From Nemophila menziesii (taxonomy: Eukaryota; Streptophyta; Magnoliopsida; Boraginales; Hydrophyllaceae), in assembly GCA_029959085.1 (NCBI GenBank), contig JARWIR010000173.1, forward strand, positions 239,191 through 303,190: a stretch of DNA of 64,000 bases, given 5' to 3'. The position numbers and the translations under genes were made by a program. Of this stretch, positions 36,372 to 48,842 are shown one piece after another (positions within the stretch are counted from its first letter, which is position 1; each line of letters begins with the position of its first letter). The notes under the pieces were generated by a model. The model was not told the DNA's origin. It ran no database searches and worked only from the letters and a program-made list of their open reading frames with translations.

Positions 36372-39300
36372 TTTAAGGACCGTCAAAAAGCACTTTGGAG
36401 ACCCTCCCAAAACCCCTCGGAACACCCTAACGACCCCCGAAAACCCTGGCACCCCCCTCAAAAACCCGTAAAAAGCACGACGAGGCCCTGAAAACCCGAA
36501 AAAAGAACGATTAAAAAAGTCCGAAAAATCCCTTGAAAACACAAAAGAGACTTCCAAAAGACCCATAAAAAGCACCAAAAACCCCTAAAACCCCCAACAG
36601 AACCCCCCAGAAACCCCAAAATAACCCCCCAGAACCCCTCGAAACGTCTAAAAACCCCTGGAAAGCCCCCAAGGGCCCTAAAAGACCCCTTGAAAAGCCC
36701 CCAATATCCCCAAAAACGCCCAAAAATACGTTTAAGGACCGTCAAAAAGCACTTTGGAGACCCTCCCAAAACCCCTCGGAACCCCCTAACGACCCCCGAA
36801 ATCCCTGGCACCCCCCTCAAAAACCCGTAAAAAGCACGACGAGGCCCTGAAAACCCGAAAAAAGGACGATTAAAAAAGTCCGAAAAAATCCCTTGAAAAC
36901 ACAAAAGAGGCTCCCAAAATACCCATAAAAAGCACCAAAAACCCCTAAAACCCCCAACAGAACCCCCAGAATCCCCGAAATAACCCCCCAGAACCCCTCG
37001 AAACGTCTAAAAACCCCCGGAAAGCCCCCAAGGACCCTAAAAGACCCCTTGAAAAGCCCCCAATATCCCCAAAAACGCCCAAAAATACGTTTAAGAACCG
37101 TCAAAAAGCACTTTGGAGACCCTCCCAAAACCCCTCGGAACCCCCTAACGACCCCCGAAAACCCTGGCACCCCCCTCAAAAACCCTAAAAAACACGACGA
37201 GGCCCTGAAAACCCGAAAAAAGGACGATTAAAAAAGTCCGAAAAATCCCTTGAAAACACAAAAGAGGCTCCCAAAAGACCCATAGAAAGCACCAAAAACC
37301 CCGAAAACTCCCAACAGAACCCCCAGAAACCCCGAAATAACCCCCCAGAACCCCTCGAAACGTCTCAAAACCCCCGGAAGCCCCCAAGGGCCCTAAAAGA
37401 CCCCATGAAAAGCCCGCAATATCCCCAAAAACGCCCAAAAATACGTTTAAGGACCGTCAAAAAGCACTTTGGAGACCCTCCCAAAACCCCTCGGAACCCC
37501 CTAACGACCCCCGAAAACCCTGGCACCCCCCTCAAAAACCCGTAAAAAGCACGACGAGGCCCTGAAAACCCGAAAAAAGGACGATTAAAAAAGTCCGAAA
37601 AATCCCTTGAAAACACAAAAGAGGCTCCCAAAAGACCCATAAAAAGCACCAAAAACCCCTAAAACCCCCAACAGAACCCCCAGAAACCCCGAAATAACCC
37701 CCCAGAACCCCTCGAAACGTCTAAAAACCCCCGGAAAGCCCCCAAGGGACCTAAAAGACCCCTTGAAAAGCCCCCAATATCCCCAAAAACGCCCAAAAAT
37801 ACGTTTAAGGACCGTCAAAAAGCACTTTGGAGACCCTCCCAAAACCCGTCGGAACACCCTAACGACCCCCGAAAACCCTGGCACCCCCCTCAAAAACCCG
37901 TAAAAAGCACGACGAGGCCCTGAAAACCCGAAAAAAGGACGATTAAAAAAGTCCCAAAAAATCCCTTGAAAACACAAAAGAGGCTCCCAAAAGACCCATA
38001 AAAAGCACCAAAAACCCCTAAAACCCCCAACAGAACCCCCAGAATCCCCGAAATAACCCCCCAGAACCCCTCGAAACGTCTAAAACCCCCGGAAAGCCCC
38101 CAAGGGCCCAAAAAGACCCCTTGAAAAGCCCCAAATATCCCCAAAAACGCCCAAAAATACGTTTAAGGACCGTCAAAAAGCACTTTGGAGACCCTCCCAA
38201 AACCCCTCGGAACCCCCTAACGACCCCCGAAAACCCTGGCACCCCCCTCAAAAACCCGTAAAAAGCACGACGAGGCCCTGAAAACCCGAAAAAAGGACGA
38301 TTAAAAAAGTCCGAAAAATCCCTTGAAAACACAAAAGAGGCTCCCAAAAGACCCATAAAAAGCACCAAAAACCCCTAAAACCCCCAACAGAACCCCCAGA
38401 AACCCCGAAATAACCCCCCAGAACCCCTCGAAACGTCTAAAAACCCCCGGAAAGCCCCCAAGGGCCCTAAAAGACCCCTTGAAAAGCCCCCAATATCCCC
38501 AAAAACGCCCAAAAATACGTTTAAAGACCGTCAAAAAGCACTTTGGAGACCCTCCCAAAACCCGTCGGAACACCCTAACGACCCCCGAAAACCCTGGCAC
38601 CCCCCTCAAAAACCCGTAAAAAGCACGACGAGGCCCTGAAAACCCGAAAAAAGGACGATTAAAAAAGTCCCAAAAAATTCCTTGAAAACACAAAAGAGGC
38701 TCCCAAAAGACCCATAAAAAGCACCAAAAACCCCTAAAACCCCCAACAGAACCCCCAGAATCCCCGAAATAACCCCCCAGAACCCCTCGAAACGTCTAAA
38801 ACCCCCGGAAAGCCCCCAAGGGCCCAAAAAGACCCCTTGAAAAGCCCCAAATATCCCCAAAAACGCCCAAAATTACGTTTAAGGACCGTCAAAAAGCACT
38901 TTGGAGACCCTCCCAAAACCCCTCGGAACCCCCTAACGACCCCCGAAAACCCTGGCACCCCCCTCAAAAACCCGTAAAAAGCACGACGAGGCCCTGAAAA
39001 CCCGAAAAAAGGACGATTAAAAAAGTCCGAAAAATCCCTTGAAAACACAAAAGAGGCTCCCAAAAGACCCATAAAAAGCACCAAAAACCCCTAAAACCCC
39101 CAACAGAACCCCCAGAAACCCCGAAATAGCCCCCAGAACCCCTCGAAACGTCTAAAAACCCCCGGAAAGCCCCCAAGGGCCCTAAAAGACCCCTTGAAAA
39201 ACCCCCAATATCCCCAAAAACGCCCAAAAATACGTTTAAGGACCGTCAAAAATCACTTTGGAGACCCTCCCAAAACCCGTCGGAACCCCCTAACGACCCC

Positions 39301-41630
39301 CGAAAACCCTGGCACCCCCCTCAAAAACCCGTAAAAAGCACGAAGAGGACCTGAAAACCCGAAAAAAGGACGATTAAAAAAGTCCGAAAAAATCCCTTGA
39401 GAACACAAAAGAGGCACACAAAAGACCCATAAAAAGCACCAAAAACCCCTAAAACCCCCCAACAGAACCCCCAGAAACCCCGAAATAACCCCCCAGAACC
39501 CCTCGAAACGTCTAAAAACCCCCGGAAAGTCCCCAAGGGCCTAAAAGACCCCTTGAAAAGCCCCCAATATCCCCAAAAACGCCCAAAAATACGTTTAAGG
39601 ACCGTCAAAAAGCACTTTGGAGACCGTCCCAAAACCCCTCGGAACCCCCTAACGACCCCCGAAAACCCTGGCACCCCCCTCAAAAACCCGTAAAAAGCAC
39701 GACGAGGCCCTGAAAACCCGAAAAAAGGACGATTAAAAAAGTCCGAAAAATCCCTTGAAAACACAAAAGAGGTTTCCAAAAGACCCATAAAAAGCACCAA
39801 AAACACCTAAAACCCCCAACAGAACCCCCAGAAACCCCAAAATAACCCCCTAGAACCCCTCGAAACGTCTAAAAACCCCCAGAAAGCGCCCAAGGGCCCT
39901 AAAAGGCCCCTTGAAAAACCCCCAATATCCCCAAAAACGCCCAAAAATACGTTTAAGGACCGTCAAAAATCACTTTGGAGACCCTCCCAAAACCCCTCGG
40001 AACCCCCTAACGACCCACGAAAACCCTGGCACCCCCCTCAAAAACCCGTAAAAAGCACGACGAGGCCCTGAAAACCCAAAAAAAGGACGATTAAAAAAGT
40101 CCGAAAAATCCCTTGAAAACACAAAAGAGGCTCCCAAAAGACCCATAGAAAGCACCAAAAACCCCCGAAAACCCCCAACAGAACCCCCAGAAACCCCGAA
40201 ATAACCCCCAGAACCCCTCGAAAAGTCCCCAAGGGCCCTAAAAGACCCCTTGAAAAGCCCCCAATACCCCCAAAAACGCCCAAAAATACGTTTAAGGACC
40301 GTCAAAAAGCACTTTGGAGACCCTCCCAAAACCCGTCGGAACCCCCTAACGACCCCCGAAAACCCTGGCACCCTCCTCAAATACCCGTAAAAAGCACGAC
40401 GAGGCCCTGAAAACCCGAAAAAAGGACGATTAAAAAAGTCCGAAAAATCCCTTGAAAACACAAAAGAGGCTCCCAAAAGACCCATAAAAAGCACCAAAAA
40501 CCCCTAAAACCCCCAACAGAACCCCCAGAAACCCCGAAATAACCCCCCAGAACCCCTCGAAACGTCTAAAAACCCCCGGAAAGCCCCCAAGGGCCCTAAA
40601 AGACCCCTTGAAAAAATCCCAATATCCCCAAAAACGCCCAAAAATACGTTTAAGGACCGTCAAAAATCACTTTGGAGACCCTCCCAAAACCCGTCGGAAC
40701 CCCCTAACGACCCCCGAAAACCCTGGCACCCCCCTCAAAAACCCGTAAAAAGCACGAAGAGGCCCTGAAAACCCGAAAAAAGGACGATTAAAAAAGTCCG
40801 AAAAAATCCCTTGAGAACACAAAAGAGGCACCCAAAAGACCCATAAAAAGCACCAAAAACCCCTAAAACCCCCAACAGAACCCCCAGAAACCCCGAAATA
40901 ACCCCCCAGAACCCCTCGAAACGTCTAAAAACCCCCGAAAAGTCCCCAAGGGCCTAAAAGACCCCTTGAAAAGCCCCCAATATCCCCAAAAACGCCCAAA
41001 AATACGTTTAAGGACCGTCAAAAAGCACTTTGGAGACCCTCCCAAAACCCGTCGGAACCCCCCTAACGACCCCCGAAAACCCTGGCACCCCCCTCAAAAA
41101 CCCGTAAAAAGCACGACGAGGCCCTGAAAACCCGAAAAAAGGACGATTAAAAAAGTCCGAAAAAATCCCTTGAAAACACAAAAGAGGCTCCCAAAATACC
41201 CATAAAAAGCACCAAAAACCCCTAAAACCCCCAACAGAACCCCCAGAAACCCCGAAATAACCCCCCAGAACCCCTCGAAACGTCTAAAAACCCCCGGAAA
41301 GCCCCCAAGGACCCTAAAAGACCCCTTGAAAAGCCCCCAATATCCCCAAAAACGCCCAAAAATACGTTTAAGAACCGTCAAAAAGCACTTTGGAGACCCT
41401 CCCAAAACCCCTCGGAACCCCCTAACGACCCCCGAAAACCCTGGCACCCCCCTCAAAAACCCGTAAAAAGCACGACGAGGCCCTGAAAACCCGAAAAAAG
41501 GACGATTAAAAAGTCCGAAAAATCCCTTGAAAACACAAAAGAGGCTCCTAAAAGACCCATAGAAAGCACCAAAAACCCCGAAAACTCCCAACAGAACCCC
41601 CAGAAACCCCGAAATAACCCCCCAGAACCC

Positions 41631-41650
41631 CTCGAAAAGTCCCCAAGGGC
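41631..41650 (+). repeat. 19-bp deletion monomer (example of a subfamily of nine)
   Basis: Here cctcgaaaagtcccc replaces the normal cctcgaaacg, tctaaaaaccccc, gaaaagtcccc order; 19 bp between two ccgaaa-like elements are missing, leaving monomers of about 340 bp. The same junction occurs near 40217, 52686, 54105, 54805, 55504, 56931, 58690 and 60107. All nine lie right of 40 kb. Most are paired with a ccccgaaaac variant about 80 bases upstream. Spacings of ~1420 bp (40217 to 41631, 52686 to 54105, 55504 to 56931, 58690 to 60107) show a four-monomer higher-order repeat. Confidence 0.88.
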
Positions 41651-43989
41651 CCTAAAAGACCCCTTGAAAAGCCCCCAAAATCCCCAAAAACGCCCAAAAA
41701 TACGTTTAAGGACCGTCAAAAAGCACTTTGGAGACCCTCCCAAAACCCGTCGGAACCCCCTAACGACCCCCGAAAACCCTGGCACCCCCCTCAAAAACCC
41801 GTAAAAAGCACGACGAGGCCCTGAAAACCCGAAAAAAGGACGATTAAAAAAGTCCGAAAAATCCCTTGAAAACACAAAAGAGGCTCCCAAAAGACCCATA
41901 AAAAGAACCAAAAACCCCTAAAACCTCCAACAGAACCCCCAGAAACCCCGAAATAACCCCCCAGAACCCCTCGAAACGTCTAAAAACCCCCGGAAAGCCC
42001 CCATGGGCCTAAAAGACCCCTTGAAAAGCCACCAATATCCCCAAAAACGCCCAAAAATACGTTTAAGGACCGTCAAAAAGCACTTTGGAGACCCTCCCAA
42101 AACCCCTCGGAACCCCCTAACGACCCCCGAAAACCCTGGCACCCCCCTCAAAAACCCGTAAAAAGCACGACGAGGCCCTGAAAACCCGAAAAAAGGACGA
42201 TTAAAAAAGTCCGAAAAATCCCTTGAAAACACAAAGGAGGCTCCCAAAAGACCCATAAAAAGAACCAAAAACCCCTAAAACCTCCAACAGAACCCCCAGA
42301 AACCCCGAAATAACCCCCCAGAACCCCTCGAAACGTCTAAAAACCCCCGGAAAGCCCCCAAGGGCCCTAAAAGACCCCTTGAAAAGCCCCCAATATCCCC
42401 AAAAACGCCCAAAAATACGTTTAAGGACCGTCAAAAAGCACTTTGGAGACCCTCCCAAAACCCCTCGGAACCCCCTAACGACCCCCGAAAACCCTGGCAC
42501 CCCCCTCAAAAACCCGTAAAAAGCACGACGAGGCCCTGAAAACCCGAAAAAAGGACGATTAAAAAAGTCCGAAAAATCCCTTGAAAACACAAAAGAGGCT
42601 CCCAAAAGACCCATAAAAAGCACCAAAAACCGCTAAAAACTCCCAACAGAACCCCGAGAAACCCCGAAATAACCCCCCAGAACCCCTCGAAACGTCTAAA
42701 AACCCCTGGAAAGCCCCCAAGGGCCCTAAAAGACCCCTTGAAAAGCCCCCAATATCCCCAAAAACGCCCAAAAATACGTTTAAGGACCGTCAAAAAGCAC
42801 TTTGGAGACCCTCACAAAACACCTCGGAACCCCTTAACGACCCCCGAAAACCCTGGCACCCCCCTCAAAAACCCGTAAAAAGCACGACGAGGCCCTGAAA
42901 ACCCGAAAAAAGGACGATTAAAAAAGTCCGAAAAATCCCTTGAAAACACAAAGGAGGCTCCCAAAAGACCCATAAAAAGAACCAAAAACCCCTAAAACCT
43001 CCAACAGAACCCCCAGAAACCCCGAAATAACCCCCCAGAACCCCTCGAAACGTCTAAAAACCCCCGGAAAGCCCCCAAGGGCCCTAAAAGACCCCTTGAA
43101 AAGCCCCCAATATCCCCAAAAACGCCCAAAAATACGTTTAAGGACCGTCAAAAAGCACTTTGGAGACCCTCCCAAAACCCCTCGGAACCCCCTAACGACC
43201 CCCGAAAACCCTGGCACCCCCCTCAAAAACCCGTAAAAAGCACGACGAGGCCCTGAAAACCCGAAAAAAGGACGATTAAAAAAGTCCGAAAAATCCCTTG
43301 AAAACACAAAAGAGGCTCCCAAAAGACCCATAAAAAGCACCAAAAACCCCTAAAAACTCCCAACAGAACCCCGAGAAACCCCGAAATAACCCCCCAGAAC
43401 CCCTCGAAACGTCTAAAAACCCCCGGAAAGCCCCCAAGGGCCCTAAAAGACCCCTTGAAAAGCCCCCAATATCCCCAAAAACGCCCAAAAATACGTTTAA
43501 GGACCGTCAAAAAGCACTTTGGAGACCCTCCCAAAACACCTCGGAACCCCTTAACGACCCCCGAAAACCCTGGCACCCCCCTCAAAAACCCGTAAAAAGC
43601 ACGACGAGGCCCTGAAAACCCGAAAAAAGGACGATTAAAAAAGTCCGAAAAATCCCTTGAAAACACAAAAGAGGCTCCCAAAAGACCCATAGAAAGCACC
43701 AAAAACCCCTAAAACCTCCAACAGAACCCCCAGAAACCCCGAAATAACCCCCCAGAACCCCTCGAAACGTCTAAAAACCCCCGAAAAGCCCCCAAGGGCC
43801 CTAAAAGACCCCTTGAAAAGCCCCCAATATCCCCAAAAACGCCCAAAAATACGTTTAAGGACCGTCAAAAAGCACTTTGGAGACCCTCACAAAACCCCTC
43901 GGAACCCCCTAACGACCCCCGAAAACCCTGGCACCCCCCTCAAAAACCCGTAAAAAGCACGACGAGGCCCTGAAAACCCGAAAAAAGGA

Positions 43990-45130
43990 CGACTAAAAAA
44001 GTCCAAAAAATCCCTTGAAAACACAAAAGAGGCTCCCAAAAGACCCATAAAAAGCACCAAAAACCCCTAAAACCCCCAACAGAACCCCCAGAATCCCCGA
44101 AATAACCCCCCAGAACCCCTCGAAACGTCTAAAACCCCCGGAAAGCCCCCAAGGGCCCAAAAAGACCCCTTGAAAAGCCCCAAATATCCCCAAAAACGCC
44201 CAAAAATACGTTTAAGGACCGTCAAAGAGCACTTTGGAGACCCTCCCCAAACCCCTCGGAACCCCCTAACGACCCCCGAAAACCCTGGCACCCCCCTCAA
44301 AAACCCGTAAAAAGCACGACGAGGCCCTGAAAACCCGAAAAAAGGACGATTAAAAAAGTCCGAAAAATCCCTTGAAAACACAAAAGAGGCTCCCAAAAGA
44401 CCCATAAAAAGCACCAAAAACCCCTAAAACCCCCAACAGAACCCCCAGAATCCCCGAAATAACCCCCCAGAACCCCTCGAAACGTCTAAAACCCCCGGAA
44501 AGCCCCCAAGGGCCCAAAAAGACCCCTTGAAAAGCCCCAAATATCCCCAAAAACGCCCAAAAATACGTTTAAGGACCGTCAAAGAGCACTTTGGAGACCC
44601 TCCCCAAACCCCTCGGAACCCCCTAACGACCCCCGAAAACCCTGGCACCCCCCTCAAAAACCCGTAAAAAGCACGACGAGGCCCTGAAAACCCGAAAAAA
44701 GGACGATTAAAAAAGTCCGAAAAATCCCTTGAAAACACAAAAGAGGCTCCCAAAAGACCCATAAAAAGCACCAAAAACCCCTAAAACCCCCAACAGAACC
44801 CCCAGAATCCCCGAAATAACCCCCCAGAACCCCTCGAAACGTCTAAAACCCCCGGAAAGCCCCCAAGGGCCCAAAAAGACCCCTTGAAAAGCCCCAAATA
44901 TCCCCAAAAACGCCCAAAAATACGTTTAAGGACCGTCAAAGAGCACTTTGGAGACCCTCCCAAAACCCCTCGGAACCCCCTAACGACCCCCGAAAACCCT
45001 GGCACCCCCCTCAAAAACCCGTAAAAAGCACGACGAGGCCCTGAAAACCCGAAAAAAGGACGATTAAAAAAGTCCGAAAAATCCCTTGAAAACACAAAGG
45101 AGGCTCCCAAAAGACCCATAAAAAGAACCA
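43990..45130 (+). repeat. Freshly amplified 357-bp monomer, three copies in a row
   Basis: Three consecutive monomers with period exactly 357 share agaatcccc, gtctaaaacccccgg, gggcccaaaaag, gccccaaatat and gtcaaagagcac. The first two also share ctccccaaacccc, while the third has ctcccaaaacccc. The gtcaaagagcac variant is limited to five monomers in the window (about 44222, 44580, 44936, 46356 and 46714). Such runs of nearly identical neighbours indicate recent single-monomer expansion. Confidence 0.85.
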
Positions 45131-45888
45131 AAAACCCCTAAAACCTCCAACAGAACCCCCAGAAACCCCGAAATAACCCCCCAGAACCCCTCGAAACGTC
45201 TAAAAACCCCCGGAAAGCCCCCATGGGCCTAAAAGACCCCTTGAAAAGCCACCAATATCCCCAAAAACGCCCAAAAATACGTTTAAGGACCGTCAAAAAA
45301 CACTTTCGAGACCCTCCCAAAACCCCTCGGAACCCCCTAACGACCCCCGAAAACCCTGGCACCCCCCTCAAAAACCCGTAAAAAGCACGACGAGGCCCTG
45401 AAAACCCGAAAAAAGGACGATTAAAAAAGTACGAAAAATCCCTTGAAAACACAAAGGAGGCTCCCAAAAGACCCATAAAAAGAACCAAAAACCCCTAAAA
45501 CCTCCAACAGAACCCCCAGAAACCCCGAAATAACCCCCCAGAACCCCTCGAAACGTCTAAAAACCCCTGGAAAGCCCCCAAGGGCCCTAAAAGACCCCTT
45601 GAAAAGCCCCCAATATCCCCAAAAACGCCCAAAAATACGTTTAAGGACCGTCAAAAAGCACTTTGGAGACCCTCACAAAACACCTCGGAACCCCTTAACG
45701 ACCCCCGAAAACCCTGGCACCCCCCTCAAAAACCCGTAAAAAGCACGACGAGGCCCTGAAAACCCGAAAAAAGGACGATTAAAAAAGTCCGAAAAATCCC
45801 TTGAAAACACAAAAGAGGCTCCCAAAAGACCCATAAAAAGACCCAAAAACCCCTAAAACCTCCAACAGAACCCCCAGAAACCCCGAAA

Positions 45889-45903
45889 TAACCCCCTCGA
45901 AAC
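45889..45903 (+). other. 9-bp deletion between C-runs
   Basis: The normal ataacccccc, agaa, cccctcg order is reduced to ataaccccctcg, losing nine bases between two C-runs. The monomer keeps the rest of its sequence. Seen once. Confidence 0.85.
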
Positions 45904-46129
45904 GTCTAAAAACCCCCGGAAAGCCCCCAAGGGCCCTAAAAGACCCCTTGAAAAGCCCCCAATATCCCCAAAAACGCCCAAAAATACGTTTAAGGACCGT
46001 CAAAAAGCACTTTGGAGACCCTCACAAAACCCCTCGGAACCCCCTAACGACCCCCGAAAACCCTGGCACCCCCCTCAAAAACCCGTAAAAAGCACGACGA
46101 GGCCCTGAAAACCCGAAAAAAGGACGACT

Positions 46130-46830
46130 AAAAAAGTCCAAAAAATCCCTTGAAAACACAAAAGAGGCTCCCAAAAGACCCATAAAAAGCACCAAAAACC
46201 CCTAAAACCCCCAACAGAACCCCCAGAATCCCCGAAATAACCCCCCAGAACCCCTCGAAACGTCTAAAACCCCCGGAAAGCCCCCAAGGGCCCAAAAAGA
46301 CCCCTTGAAAAGCCCCAAATATCCCCAAAAACGCCCAAAAATACGTTTAAGGACCGTCAAAGAGCACTTTGGAGACCCTCCCAAAACCCCTCGGAACCCC
46401 CTAACGACCCCCGAAAACCCTGGCACCCCCCTCAAAAACCCGTAAAAAGCACGACGAGGCCCTGAAAACCCGAAAAAAGGACGATTAAAAAAGTCCGAAA
46501 AATCCCTTGAAAACACAAAAGAGGCTCCCAAAAGACCCATAAAAAGCACCAAAAACCCCTAAAACCCCCAACAGAACCCCCAGAATCCCCGAAATAATCC
46601 CCCAGAACCCCTCGAAACGTCTAAAACCCCCGGAAAGCCCCCAAGGGCCCAAAAAGACCCCTTGAAAAGCCCCAAATATCCCCAAAAACGCCCAAAAATA
46701 CGTTTAAGGACCGTCAAAGAGCACTTTGGAGACCCTCCCAAAACCCCTCGGAACCCCCTAACGACCCCCGAAAACCCTGGCACCCCCCTCAAAAACCCGT
46801 AAAAAGCACGACGAGGCCCTGAAAACCCGA
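46130..46830 (+). repeat. Two further copies of the amplified 357-bp monomer
   Basis: Two neighbouring monomers at period 357 with the gtcaaagagcac marker, matching the third copy at 44781-45131. Between the groups (45131-46130) lie ordinary monomers including a ccatgggcc copy near 45221, one with gtacgaaaaatc near 45429, and the 9-bp deletion copy. Confidence 0.8.
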
Positions 46831-48824
46831 AAAAAGGACGATTAAAAAAGTCCGAAAAATCCCTTGAAAACACAAAGGAGGCTCCCAAAAGACCCATAAA
46901 AAGAACCAAAAACCCCTAAAACCCCCAACAGAACCCCCAGAAACCCCGAAATAACCCCCCAGAACCCCTCGAAACGTCTAAAAACCCCCGGAAAGCCCCC
47001 AAGGGCCCTAAAAGACCCCTTGAAAAGCCCCCAATATCCCCAAAAACGCCCAAAAATACGTTTAAGGACCGTCAAAAAACACTTTGGAGACCCTCCCAAA
47101 ACCCCTCGGAACCCCCTAACGACCCCCGAAAACCCTGGCACCCCCCTCAAAAACCCGTAAAAAGCACGACGAGGCCCTGAAAACCCGAAAAAAGGACGAT
47201 TAAAAAAGTCCGAAAAATCCCTTGAAAACACAAAAGAGGCTCCCAAAAGACCCATAAAAAGCACCAAAAACCCCTAAAAACTCCCAACAGAACCCCGAGA
47301 AACCCCGAAATAACCCCCCAGAACCCCTCGAAACGTCTAAAAACCCCTGGAAAGCCCCCAAGGGCCCTAAAAGACCCCTTGAAAAGCCCCCAATATCCCC
47401 AAAAACGCCCAAAAATACGTTTAAGGACCGTCAAAAAGCACTTTGGAGACCCTCACAAAACCCCTCGGAATGCCCTAACGAACCCCGAAAACCCTGGCAC
47501 CCCCCTCAAAAACCCGTAAAAAGCACGACGAGGCCCTGAAAACCCGAAAAAAGGACGATTAAAAAAGTCCGAAAAAATCCCTTGAAAACACAAAAGAGGC
47601 TCCCAAAAGACCCATAAAAAGCACCAAAAACCCCTAAAACCCCCAACAGAACCCCCATTAACCCCGAAATAACCCCCCAGAACCCCTCGAAACGTCTAAA
47701 AACCCCCGGAAAGCCCCCAAGGGCCCTAAAAGACCCCTTGAAAAGCCCCCAATATCCCCAAAAACGCCCAAAAATACGTTTAAGGACCGTCAAAAAGCAC
47801 TTTGGAGACCCTCCCAAAACCCCTCGGAACCCCCTAACGACCCCCGAAAACCCTGGCACCCCCCTCAAAAACCCGTAAAAAGCACGACGAGGCCCTGAAA
47901 ACCCGAAAAAAGGACGATTAAAAAAGTCTGAAAAATCCCTTGAAAACACAAAGGAGGCTCCCAAAAGACCCATAAAAAGCACCAAAAACCCCTAAAACCC
48001 CCAACAGAACCCCCAGAAACCCCGAAATAACACCCCAGAACCCCTCGAAATGTCTAAAAACCCCCGGAAAGCCCCCAGGGCCCTAAAAGACCCCTTGAAA
48101 AGCCCCCAATATCCCCAAAAACGCCCAAAAATACGTTTAAGGACCGTCAAAAAGCACTTTGGAGACCCTCCCAAAACCCCTCAGAACCCCCTAACGAACC
48201 CCGAAAACCCTGGCACCCCCCTCAAAAACCCGTAAAAAGCACGACGAGGCCCTGAAAACCCGAAAAAAGGACGATTAAAAAAGTCCGAAAAAATCCCTTG
48301 AAAACACAAAAGAGGCTCCCAAAAGACCCATAAAAAGCACCAAAAACCCCTAAAACCCCCAACAGAACCCCCATTAACCCCGAAATAACCCCCCAGAACC
48401 CCTCGAAACGTCTAAAAACCCCCAGAAAGCCCCCAAGGGCCCTAAAAGACCCCTTGAAAAGCCCCCAATATCCCCAAAAACGCCCAAAAATACGTTTAAG
48501 GACCGTCAAAAAGCACTTTGGAGACCCTCCCAAAACCCCTCGGAACCCCTAACGACCCCCGAAAACCCTGGCACCCCCCTGAAAAACCCGTAAAAAGCAC
48601 GACGAGGCCCTGAAAACCCGAAAAAAGGACGATTAAAAAAGTCCGAAAAATCCCTTGAAAACACAAAAGAGACTCCCAAAAGACCCATAAAAAGCACCAA
48701 AAAACCCTAAAACCCCCAACAGAACCCCCAGAAACCCTGAAATAACCCCCGAGAACCCCCCGAAACGTCTAAAAACCCCCGGAAAGCCCCCAAAGGCCCT
48801 AAAAGACCCCTTGAAAATCCCCCA

Positions 48825-48842
48825 ATATCCCCAAAAATACGT
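48825..48842 (+). other. 10-bp deletion, duplicated copy
   Basis: Same shortened tatccccaaaaatacg junction as at 36354-36371, carried along with the large duplication. It fixes the alignment of the two copies at offset ~12470. Confidence 0.9.

Larger units (their letters stand above)
32250..41870 (+). repeat. Large tandem duplication, copy 1 (~9.6 kb)
   Basis: This stretch recurs, in the same order, at 41871-54120. The offset begins at 9620 (the ccatgggcc monomer at 32381 against 42001), rises to 10337 around 33.3-33.7 kb, to 12829 around 34.4-35.4 kb, then falls to 12470-12473 for 36-41.6 kb. The final part contains many rare shared markers: gaaatgtc near 35219 (48048 in copy 2), the 10-bp deletion near 36360 (48830), agagacttcc near 36546, gaaatccctggc near 36799, ctcccaaaatac near 36911, cgtctcaaaac near 37363, gaaataccc variants, gaggtttcc near 39771 and cctcctcaaatacccg near 40372. 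Confidence 0.85.
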
